Assembly (NCBI GenBank): GCA_030426475.1
Contig: JAUHYR010000010.1
Span: forward strand, 1 to 49,795
Origin: Bacteroidia bacterium
GTDB lineage: Bacteria > Bacteroidota > Bacteroidia > Flavobacteriales_E > Vicingaceae
DNA: 49,795 bases
Direction: 5' to 3'
Part shown: positions 1-8,190 of the stretch, piece by piece
How positions within the stretch are numbered: the stretch's first letter is position 1
How the letters are laid out: every line of letters starts with the position of its first letter
Program-made: the position numbers and the translations under genes
Notes under the pieces: model-generated
Databases searched by the model: none
What the model was told of the DNA's origin: nothing
The model's input: only the letters and a program-made list of their open reading frames with translations

Positions 1-135
1 TGGTTCTTCAGAAGTGGGTACTCCGACAGCAGTAGTGTCTGTAATAGTATTCGCTTCGTTTACATTAGTATCTTCTGCAGTATTGCACGAATACACAAAC
101 AGTAAAGCCGCAGCATAGATTAAAGTAGTTCTCAT
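1..135 (-). CDS. Lipoprotein, N-terminal 45 residues only (runs off the window)
   Basis: The open frame begins at an ATG and continues past the left window edge. It encodes a short signal peptide (MRTTLIYAAALLFVYSC) with a lipobox ending at Cys17, followed by an acidic, Thr/Asn/Glu-rich linker. This is the usual N-terminus of a Bacteroidota lipoprotein. The mature domain lies outside the window, so function cannot be assigned. It is divergent from the glycine-rich T9SS protein. The start is supported by the signal peptide and by a TAnnTTAG element four bases upstream. Confidence 0.7.
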   Translation of the reverse strand, partial: MRTTLIYAAALLFVYSCNTAEDTNVNEANTITDTTAVGVPTSEEP

Positions 136-139
136 GCCT

Positions 140-147
140 CTAAAATA
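140..147 (-). promoter_or_regulatory. Putative -7 element (TATTTTAG) of the lipoprotein gene
   Basis: On the minus strand this reads TATTTTAG, one mismatch from the Bacteroidota -7 consensus TAnnTTTG. It ends four bases before the lipoprotein ATG, so transcription would start at or next to the start codon. I see no clear -33 TTG. Confidence 0.35.
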
Positions 148-231
148 CAAAATAGAACATTTATTTCCTTTTATAAGGAGTTTAATTGATTAATTCACTA
201 GCTTCGTCAACTTATTAACTATTAAATTGAT

Positions 232-2406
232 ATGATGAAAAAACTAACTACTTACTTCGTACTATTATTAGGTGTTGTGGCCTTTTCTTCTACACAGGCA
301 CAACAGTCTTATATATTTACCGCAGCCGGTGCAGTTGGCTCTACAGGCCCAACACAAGGTATGGTAAATACAGCATATTCTTCTACTAACCTTAATGGTA
401 AAGTTACCGCAGTAGGTGGTATTCAATATTGGGTGGTTCCTTCTACAGGAACATACCAAATAGAAGCTTGGGGAGGACAAGGTTATGGTTCTTTTGGAGG
501 AAGAGGCGCTTACATTAGCGGAGATTTTCCATTACTTGCAGGAGATACACTTAAAATTTTAGTAGGCCAAATGGCGGGACCTTACCTAAATTATCCTGCT
601 ACTACTTATAATCATCAGTTTGGTGGTGGCGGTGGTTCTTTTATAACTACTACTAATAATACTCCTTATGTTGTTGCCGGTGGTGGTGGCGGAAATCATG
701 GCACTTCTTACGTTACAAGCTGTGACGGACAAATTACCACTAATGGAGCTTCAGGAGCAAATGGTTCGACCATTGGTGCAGGAGGTACAGGCGGTATGGG
801 TGGTTTACAGGCAAGCAGTGCAGACGGTGGCGGTGGCTTATTAGGAAATGGTACCGGTGGTGGTGCACAAGGCATTTCTTTTATAAATGGTGGATTAGGC
901 GGAAACGATGAAGGCTTTGGTGGCTTTGGATGTGGCGGTGGAACAAGTAGCTGGAACAACTACAGAGGAGGCGGTGGCGGAGGCTACAGTGGCGGTGGCG
1001 GAGGAAACAACGGAGGAAGTTGTTGCCCTGCCGGTGGCGGTGGAGGTTCTTTTAATTCAGGAACCAACCAAATAGCTACTGCAGGAGTTCAGACAGGAGA
1101 CGGAATGGTAGTGATTACTCCGTTAACTCGTGTACCAAACGATGCGGGAGTTTCTGAAATTCTAGGTTTTAACCCTCCTGTTTGTAAAGGAAATTATTCA
1201 GTAGATGTTGTGGTTAGAAACTTTGGAAATAATCAAATTTCTCCGGTTACGGTTCAATGGTCGGTAAACGGTGTTGCTCAACCTGACTCTACTTACACAG
1301 GTGTTCTTGACACCATTAATGGTACAGGTCCTGACTCTGTTTTAATTAACTTAGGTAATGTTGCTATTACCGGTGCTACTAGCATTAAAGTATGGACTAC
1401 TTTACCTAACAACACCACTGATTCAAGCAACTTTAATGATACTACAGAAATTATGATTGCTGCTCCTGCAGCCATTACATCTGTAATAAATACTTCGGTT
1501 TCTTGTAACGGATTATCAGACGGAGCATTATCGGCAATAGTAAGCGGAGGAACTCCGGGATACTCTTATAGCTGGTCAACTAATGATACTATTAGTTCTA
1601 TTTCGGGTTTAACAGCAGGAAATTATACTCTGGTAATAACCGATAATAATGGTTGTAAAGACAGTGCTACATTTACCGTGACACAACCCAACCCATTAAT
1701 AGGAGTAGATATTATAACCAACATTAGTTGTTTTGGTATGAATGACGGGCAAGTGTTTTTAAATCCACAAGGTGGAACTCCGGGTTACATTACTATATGG
1801 TCTCCTTCAGATACTACTAATTATATTAATTCATTATCTGCGGGATATCATACCTATACCATTATTGATGCAAACGGATGTGTGTATGTTGATTCATCAC
1901 TTATTACCGAGCCTACTGCATTAATGTTGTCTAGCACGACCAGTAATGAAACTACCTCTCCGGGTAATGACGGTGCTGTTGATTTAACCGTAAGTGGTGG
2001 AACACCTGCTTACTCTTACTTATGGAGCACTGGTTCTTTTAACCAAGACATTTCAGGTCTTACGGCAGGAACATACTCAGTGGTAGTAACTGATGCTAAC
2101 GGATGTATGGATTCAATAACTGTTACCGTAAACAAAGCAGGTGTTGGTATTAATGAATCTACCATTAGTTTAGGTTGCAGTATTTACCCTAACCCTTCAA
2201 ACGGAAACTTTACCGTATCTATCAGCAACTCTAATGATGAGAGAGAAATAACTATTGATATTTATGATATTGCCGGTAAATTGGTAAAAAAGATTGAAAA
2301 CGCTAACCCTACAACTAGCATTAATCTAGCAGAAAAAAGCGGTTTCTACATTGTTAAGATAACAAACGGAAGCCTTTATCATACTCAGCAGATAATTGTT
2401 AACTAA
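232..2406 (+). CDS. Secreted glycine-rich protein with SprB-type repeats and T9SS C-terminal sorting domain
   Basis: A 724-residue cell-surface or secreted protein. The order is: signal peptide (about 1-23, ending TQAQQ); a glycine-rich domain (about 75-295) with many GGGG runs, resembling the glycine-rich domain of ALK-type receptors and many Bacteroidota surface proteins; a CARDB-like beta domain (about 304-405, NDAGVSEI...VVVRNFGNN); three SprB-like repeats (about 420-636, each with SGGTPxYxYxWS and GLTAGxYxxxxTDxNGC, the middle one more divergent); and a T9SS type A signal (about 650-724, YPNPSNGNF...IYDIAGKLV...GFYIVKI). T9SS export across the outer membrane is inferred from this C-terminus. 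The ligand is unknown. The start is ATGATG and either ATG would serve. A terminator follows directly, so the gene is probably monocistronic. Confidence 0.9.
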   Translation: MMKKLTTYFVLLLGVVAFSSTQAQQSYIFTAAGAVGSTGPTQGMVNTAYSSTNLNGKVTAVGGIQYWVVPSTGTYQIEAWGGQGYGSFGGRGAYISGDFPLLAGDTLKILVGQMAGPYLNYPATTYNHQFGGGGGSFITTTNNTPYVVAGGGGGNHGTSYVTSCDGQITTNGASGANGSTIGAGGTGGMGGLQASSADGGGGLLGNGTGGGAQGISFINGGLGGNDEGFGGFGCGGGTSSWNNYRGGGGGGYSGGGGGNNGGSCCPAGGGGGSFNSGTNQIATAGVQTGDGMVVITPLTRVPNDAGVSEILGFNPPVCKGNYSVDVVVRNFGNNQISPVTVQWSVNGVAQPDSTYTGVLDTINGTGPDSVLINLGNVAITGATSIKVWTTLPNNTTDSSNFNDTTEIMIAAPAAITSVINTSVSCNGLSDGALSAIVSGGTPGYSYSWSTNDTISSISGLTAGNYTLVITDNNGCKDSATFTVTQPNPLIGVDIITNISCFGMNDGQVFLNPQGGTPGYITIWSPSDTTNYINSLSAGYHTYTIIDANGCVYVDSSLITEPTALMLSSTTSNETTSPGNDGAVDLTVSGGTPAYSYLWSTGSFNQDISGLTAGTYSVVVTDANGCMDSITVTVNKAGVGINESTISLGCSIYPNPSNGNFTVSISNSNDEREITIDIYDIAGKLVKKIENANPTTSINLAEKSGFYIVKITNGSLYHTQQIIVN

Positions 2407-2425
2407 AACAAACTACCTTATAATT

Positions 2426-2461
2426 AAAAACGCCTTCTAGATTTAGAGGGCGTTTTTTTTG
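2426..2461 (+). terminator. Rho-independent terminator after the T9SS cargo gene
   Basis: A hairpin with arms CGCCTTCT and AGAGGGCG (one G-T wobble), extended by flanking A/T pairs, has a six-base loop and a run of eight T. It lies about 25 bases after the stop codon. Confidence 0.85.
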
Positions 2462-2480
2462 TTATCAACCTCACCAACCA

Positions 2481-3191
2481 CTAATCACTTTCAAAATCGT
2501 ACCGCTTGCTGCAATCCACAAAAATGGTCATGGCTTTTAATCGCCTGGGAGTACCATTGGGCATTACACAAAATATATCTGTAAAATTTAAAGGAACTCC
2601 CGGCTTTAAAGCCATTACATGTCTTCGCATTTCCGGTGAAAACCTATCGCCCACAGAATTAAACTTTACATTAGATGTATCTATTAAAACTTCCATTTTA
2701 AAAGAGATTACTTTTAAGTTATAATCTTTATTAAATCTATTCATTTTAGCCATTAAAAAATCATTCTTCAGAATATCATTTCTATGAGCAATAGAATCTG
2801 CTTTTACACCCGCTAAAACCGGATATGGTTGTTGTAAATGAACAATTTTATAGGTTTTTGATAATCCCAACTCCATTTTTCCATTAGGGTTAAGAAGATA
2901 AATAACCAGTACTGCTTCGGTTCCTTCATTTACGGTGGCAATAAAACTATTGCCACTTCGCTGAATTTTTCCGCCTTCTAAGTTTACTACACCTAGTTTA
3001 GACTTTCCTTCTACTTCAATCTTAAAATGGTTTTTATGGTCGGTATAAATAGCTGTATCTTCATAGTGCACAGTAATATCTGATTTAGGGCTTCTTACTT
3101 TAAAAGTATAGGTGTAATTTACCGTAGTCGTATCTTGGCAGAAGCATAACTGAACTAATAAATCGAATAATATGATTAAACTAAATCTCAA
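2481..3191 (-). CDS. Exported protein resembling the GldM C-terminal domains
   Basis: A 236-residue protein with an N-terminal signal peptide (MRFSLIILFDLLVQLCFCQ). The rest resembles the last two periplasmic domains of the gliding/T9SS motor protein GldM. Residues about 45-115 match the domain around IYTDHKNHFKIEVEG. The tail matches GldM_C features: YPVLAGVKAD, a central FNKDYNLKVISF, then RFSPEMRRHVMALKPG and a final FxDIxxxxPNGTPRRL. It lacks the transmembrane and coiled N-terminal parts of real GldM, so it is not the motor subunit. It is the third gene of the ECF sigma/anti-sigma operon. The start is a TTG that overlaps the stop of the preceding gene by 11 bases; no in-frame ATG would keep the signal peptide. 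Assignment is by motif recall, without alignment. Confidence 0.7.
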   Translation of the reverse strand: MRFSLIILFDLLVQLCFCQDTTTVNYTYTFKVRSPKSDITVHYEDTAIYTDHKNHFKIEVEGKSKLGVVNLEGGKIQRSGNSFIATVNEGTEAVLVIYLLNPNGKMELGLSKTYKIVHLQQPYPVLAGVKADSIAHRNDILKNDFLMAKMNRFNKDYNLKVISFKMEVLIDTSNVKFNSVGDRFSPEMRRHVMALKPGVPLNFTDIFCVMPNGTPRRLKAMTIFVDCSKRYDFESD

Positions 3192-4758
3192 GATATTTAC
3201 GTATTTGTAATTCGGTTTTAATTTCTTCTTTAATTACTGTCATTTCAAGAGTAAAACTTTCTCCTTTGCCAATAATATCCATTTTCTTGAAGTTTTCATA
3301 AGAAATAAACGCTAACTTATTGTCATCGGTAACCGTCCATATCATATTTTCTTCTTTGGGATTAAAAGAAAACTCTTTAAGTGAATAATAGGTATATAAA
3401 GCATTTTTTTCTTTTTCTACGAGATGTAGTTTATTGAATATTAAAAAGGTATCAGGTTTGGTTTCTTCTTTATCTTTAAGTTTTGCAAAAATAGTTGCTC
3501 CTTTCGGTAGGTTTTGAGGGCAGTCAGAGTTATATATACCAAATGATTCAATAGAAAAGGCTCTCATTATCTTTCCGCTAGTAATCATAGCTTCAGAGAT
3601 ATTCATCTGTTTTAAATTATATGCTCTTAACGAAGCTGCCTGGGCATCTTTTTCGGCATTTAGCTTTTTAAACATTTCTTCTCTAGCCGCCTTTTTTTCT
3701 TCTAATAAGGCTAATGATTTTTTATACTTTTCTTCAAACATTTTCATGGCTGAACCATAGTCCTTCTTCTCAAAAACAGGAATACAGTTATATTCTTTAA
3801 CTGTTTTACCGCTTTCAAAGTGTAGAATATAATTACCATTAGTTGATTTTTTTACTTGCACTACGTCCCACTCCATTTCTGACTCAGAGACGTTAAAGTC
3901 TTTGTTGTCTGTAATTTGAAACTTTACATTGTCGTAAATAGCAATTTCAGGAAATTCGGATTCTAATACATCCAATTTGATGGAAATACTTTTTGGAGTT
4001 TCCATAACAGGTGTAGGAGGTATAGTGGCTTCAATTGTCTTGATTTCCGATTCCACATTTTCTATTTCTGTTTCCAAATCATATTTTAGTGCAAGAGCTG
4101 AAGTATCTTTATACATATAATTCCACTTATTATCAGCCTTATTAAATTGATAGATGTTATAGTTATCGCCCAAGTAATCTGATAAATAATTGACCACAAT
4201 GTTACTACCCTGATTCAATAGTAATTCTTCATCTCCTTTAAATGCTAAAATCTCAAACATTCCTGCTGATTCAAAGTGATAGGTTGCGCCTCCTGAATCA
4301 TATTGCATGGTTATGCCCGAAAGGAAAACATCTACCATGTCTCTATATTCCTTATATTTTATGGTTAAAGGCTCTTTCATTAAACTTCCGTTCTTATCTA
4401 CAATTGAATTTGCCGGAATAACTATTTCACTGCCATTTTTAGTGGTTATTACGTTTTGTATTGTGGGGTTTATTTCAAAACTTTCATATTCAAGCTGAAT
4501 ATTAGGAAACGGCTTAATTGAAGCCGGTATAACAGCTTGTTCATTGTTATTTTGGTTTTCTTTATTCTCTGAGAAAAAATACAAGCTCAGTAAAACAATT
4601 ATTGCGCTCAAGCTTATTCCAATATACCATGCTTTTCCCTTAAACAAAGATTGATTTGTCTTTGATGCCTTATTCAATACTGCATCAAAGTTTTTACCCT
4701 TTAGTGCTTCTGATTCGGGTATTGCCTCTTTATCTACTCTAACTTTAATATTTTTCAT
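3181..4758 (-). CDS. Single-pass membrane protein, putative anti-sigma factor
   Basis: A 525-residue protein with a 43-residue charged cytoplasmic N-terminus, one transmembrane helix (about 44-62) and a large periplasmic part. The periplasmic part opens with a ZU5-like segment (about 105-205; IVIPANSIVDKNGS, then YRDMVDVFLSGITMQYDSGG). Two helical stretches follow, around 225-245 and 335-375; the second is Lys/Glu/Ala-rich and probably coiled coil. It starts inside the sigma gene stop (ATGA, 4-nt overlap). Position and topology fit an anti-sigma factor, but the N-terminus lacks the HxxxCxxC zinc motif of classical anti-sigma domains. The role is therefore inferred from context. It could instead be a sigma-controlled envelope sensor. 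Confidence 0.6.
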   Translation of the reverse strand: MKNIKVRVDKEAIPESEALKGKNFDAVLNKASKTNQSLFKGKAWYIGISLSAIIVLLSLYFFSENKENQNNNEQAVIPASIKPFPNIQLEYESFEINPTIQNVITTKNGSEIVIPANSIVDKNGSLMKEPLTIKYKEYRDMVDVFLSGITMQYDSGGATYHFESAGMFEILAFKGDEELLLNQGSNIVVNYLSDYLGDNYNIYQFNKADNKWNYMYKDTSALALKYDLETEIENVESEIKTIEATIPPTPVMETPKSISIKLDVLESEFPEIAIYDNVKFQITDNKDFNVSESEMEWDVVQVKKSTNGNYILHFESGKTVKEYNCIPVFEKKDYGSAMKMFEEKYKKSLALLEEKKAAREEMFKKLNAEKDAQAASLRAYNLKQMNISEAMITSGKIMRAFSIESFGIYNSDCPQNLPKGATIFAKLKDKEETKPDTFLIFNKLHLVEKEKNALYTYYSLKEFSFNPKEENMIWTVTDDNKLAFISYENFKKMDIIGKGESFTLEMTVIKEEIKTELQIRKYLEI

Positions 4759-5300
4759 AACATTTCGTTTACCGTTAGCATTGTTTTAATTTTCTTTAGT
4801 AGTCTATGTAATTTCACCCTTAAACTTTCCTCTGTCACACTAAGTATTTCTGCTATTTCTTTGAATCTTCGTTCTTCGAAAAATCGTAATTCCAATAGAT
4901 ATACTTCCTCTTCCGAAAGTTTGTCAAATGATTTTATAAGCTGCTGCACTAACTCATCATTATATGGTTCTGAAATTTCAACAGCAATGGACTCAATTTG
5001 TTTTGTTGACACATCTACTACCCTAGTTGTTTTGTTTTTCCGATACATATCAATAATGGTATTGTGGGCAATCCTGTATAACCAAGATGAAAATGGTAAT
5101 CCTTTAAATTGATAGTTAGAAATATTTTCTAATGCTTTAAGAAAAACGAGAGCCGTAATTTCATCAGCCTCTTCCCTACTGCTTACCCGCTTATATACAT
5201 AATAAAAGATAGGTAAGTAGTAAAAATTGTATAGGGGTTCAAATTTACTTAAGTCGTTTTTAGACTCTTTGATAATATTTTCTTCGTTCTCTAACCCCAT
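4755..5300 (-). CDS. RNA polymerase ECF-type sigma factor
   Basis: A 181-residue sigma-70 family protein of the extracytoplasmic function type. Region 2 is about residues 25-90 (FLKALENISNYQ, then PFSSWLYRIAHNTIIDMYRK). Region 4 is about 125-175 (KLSEEEVYLLELRFFEERRFKEIA, then the helix-turn-helix LSVTEESLRVKLHRLLKKIK). There is no region 1 or 3. The stop overlaps the start of the putative anti-sigma gene by four bases, indicating translational coupling. The sequence upstream looks like an ECF promoter, so autoregulation is likely. Regulon unknown. Confidence 0.92.
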   Translation of the reverse strand: MGLENEENIIKESKNDLSKFEPLYNFYYLPIFYYVYKRVSSREEADEITALVFLKALENISNYQFKGLPFSSWLYRIAHNTIIDMYRKNKTTRVVDVSTKQIESIAVEISEPYNDELVQQLIKSFDKLSEEEVYLLELRFFEERRFKEIAEILSVTEESLRVKLHRLLKKIKTMLTVNEML

Positions 5301-5333
5301 ATATACATAGAATTTGTATCGTTATTTAGTATC

Positions 5334-5360
5334 ATAACGCAGGATTAAAGTTTTGTTACA
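5334..5360 (-). promoter_or_regulatory. Putative ECF-type promoter of the sigma operon
   Basis: On the minus strand TGTAAC (5360-5355) and CGTTAT (5339-5334) are separated by 15 bases. An AAC-containing -35 with a CGT-containing -10 is typical of ECF sigma promoters. It would give a leader of about 25-30 bases. No TAnnTTTG element is seen here, unlike at most other starts in the window. Confidence 0.4.
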
Positions 5361-5393
5361 AAATATTTTAAAAAAAGATAAAACTTAGTTACC

Positions 5394-7001
<1,608 letters not shown>

Positions 7002-7013
7002 CTAAAATTTGTG

Positions 7014-7021
7014 CAAAGGTA
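7014..7021 (-). promoter_or_regulatory. -7 promoter element (TACCTTTG) of the YbiT-type gene
   Basis: A perfect TAnnTTTG on the minus strand, 15 bases before the ATG, giving a leader of about 10 bases. The nearest TTG upstream is 27 bases away, so the -33 box is weak or absent. Confidence 0.5.
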
Positions 7022-7058
7022 TCATTTACTTAGGTCTTTAAGGCTATTCAACAGAAAT

Positions 7059-7901
7059 TTAGGGAATATTTACAGCCTGACCAATGATGTAAACAGAGCC
7101 ATAGGTAGATTCTTTCCATATTTTGCCTTTGGCATCTACACCGTAATAGTTGTCTAAATAGTTATAAATCCAGAGGTATTTTCCGGTTTTCGATTCTTCC
7201 TTTTTACCAATAATAATAGGACTTCCTTGATTATTGTACCAAATAATGTTGTCCTTCTCATCTACAAAATAAATATTGTCGTCACCAATAAAAGTACATT
7301 TATACATAAACTTCACTCGCTCCTTTCCTTCTACCGGTTGATTATCGTAAGCATTACTGTTTTTTAGATTTTTAGCATCGTTCCACCCGTTAGCTATGGC
7401 TTGTAATCTGGCACTTTTTGGAGGGTGACGAATAGTATCTGTTTCATGACCTATGGCACTTAATGCAGCCAATGCTTCTTCCAAAGTCGCTCCCATTTGG
7501 TGTAAAATGAAACCCGAAAATCTATCTGCAATCAATTCATTTCCGGGAGATTGTTCTTTTAATAACGTATGTCCGGCCAGATGATGCCCGATTTCATGTG
7601 CTAAAACACTTACGGCAGCCCAGTTGGTTTTAGCTTTATTGTTTAGTTTTTTAATAAACTCCGGATTGTAGGAAATATACCGCTGATTATTTTTTAAATA
7701 AGCCAGAGCACTTTTAATGTTGTTATCGGCAACTACCGTAAAATTTGGGGTTAGGCCCGTGTACTGAACTATTTTACTAACGGCTTCTTTCGCTATTTTA
7801 TCCGGTTCATACTCATAGTTTTCATTAGAAAGGCTATCCCCTACTTGTGAATAGCCTATCTTTAATAAAAGTAACGCAATGAAAGTAAACTTTAACTTCA
7901 T
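7059..7901 (-). CDS. M48-like zinc metalloprotease with C-terminal beta repeats
   Basis: A 280-residue exported protein starting MKLKFTFIALLLLKIGYSQ (signal peptide). The active site is HEIGHH (102-107, HExxH) with a third ligand in NELIAD (Glu122), the M48-like arrangement. After about residue 195 there are two related stretches of roughly 35 residues with a shared pattern: YFVDEKDNIIWYNNQGSPIIIG and YYGVDAKGKIWKESTYGSVYIIG. These look like beta-repeat units. The chosen start overlaps the stop of the upstream heavy-metal lipoprotein as TAATG. The frame also opens 15 codons earlier, but that would lie inside the lipoprotein gene and destroy the signal peptide. Substrate unknown. Confidence 0.82.
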   Translation of the reverse strand: MKLKFTFIALLLLKIGYSQVGDSLSNENYEYEPDKIAKEAVSKIVQYTGLTPNFTVVADNNIKSALAYLKNNQRYISYNPEFIKKLNNKAKTNWAAVSVLAHEIGHHLAGHTLLKEQSPGNELIADRFSGFILHQMGATLEEALAALSAIGHETDTIRHPPKSARLQAIANGWNDAKNLKNSNAYDNQPVEGKERVKFMYKCTFIGDDNIYFVDEKDNIIWYNNQGSPIIIGKKEESKTGKYLWIYNYLDNYYGVDAKGKIWKESTYGSVYIIGQAVNIP

Positions 7902-8131
7902 TAACTTTCTTTCACTTCTTCTAAATCCATTCCACATTGAGGACACTGTCCCGGTTCCTCATACATTTTATCTCCTTCACACTTCATAGGACATTGATAC
8001 ATTGCATGCTCACCATCATGGTGCTCCATGTGTTCTCCGTCATGATGTTCTGAGTTATTGCAGCTTACAAATAATGTACTTCCAAATGCAAATAATACTA
8101 TTGCACCGATTGCTAGAATTTGCTTTTTCAT
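7901..8131 (-). CDS. Small lipoprotein with heavy-metal-binding domain
   Basis: A 76-residue lipoprotein: signal peptide with lipobox LFVSC (Cys24), a His-rich linker (two HHDGEH units), and one heavy-metal-binding domain (about 45-72) of the pattern YQCPMKCEGDKMYEEPGQCPQCGMDL. This domain also occurs twice in the adjacent copper ATPase, which suggests periplasmic copper binding. It has its own promoter, which overlaps the 3' end of copA, and it is translationally coupled to the protease gene downstream. Confidence 0.87.
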   Translation of the reverse strand: MKKQILAIGAIVLFAFGSTLFVSCNNSEHHDGEHMEHHDGEHAMYQCPMKCEGDKMYEEPGQCPQCGMDLEEVKES

Positions 8132-8159
8132 TTTGAATGGTTTTTGGGGTTATGCGTTA

Positions 8160-8190
8160 GAAAGATACGTTATTTAATTTTAAAATCAAA
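8160..8190 (-). promoter_or_regulatory. Promoter of the heavy-metal lipoprotein / M48 operon
   Basis: On the minus strand a TTTG -33 box (8190-8187) is followed after 19 bases by TATCTTTC (8167-8160), one mismatch from TAnnTTTG. The -33 box lies in the last codons of copA. The leader would be about 25 bases. This separates the lipoprotein transcript from the copA transcript. Confidence 0.6.

Noticed and set aside
708-959. Open frame on the minus strand across the glycine-rich region, Pro-rich product
   Set aside because: It is the mirror of GGN/GGT codons of the glycine-rich domain (antisense of Gly codons gives Pro) and has no signal of its own.
7059-7946. Longer start for the M48-like gene
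   Set aside because: It would add 15 residues inside the upstream lipoprotein gene and lose the signal peptide; the TAATG start at 7901 fits better.
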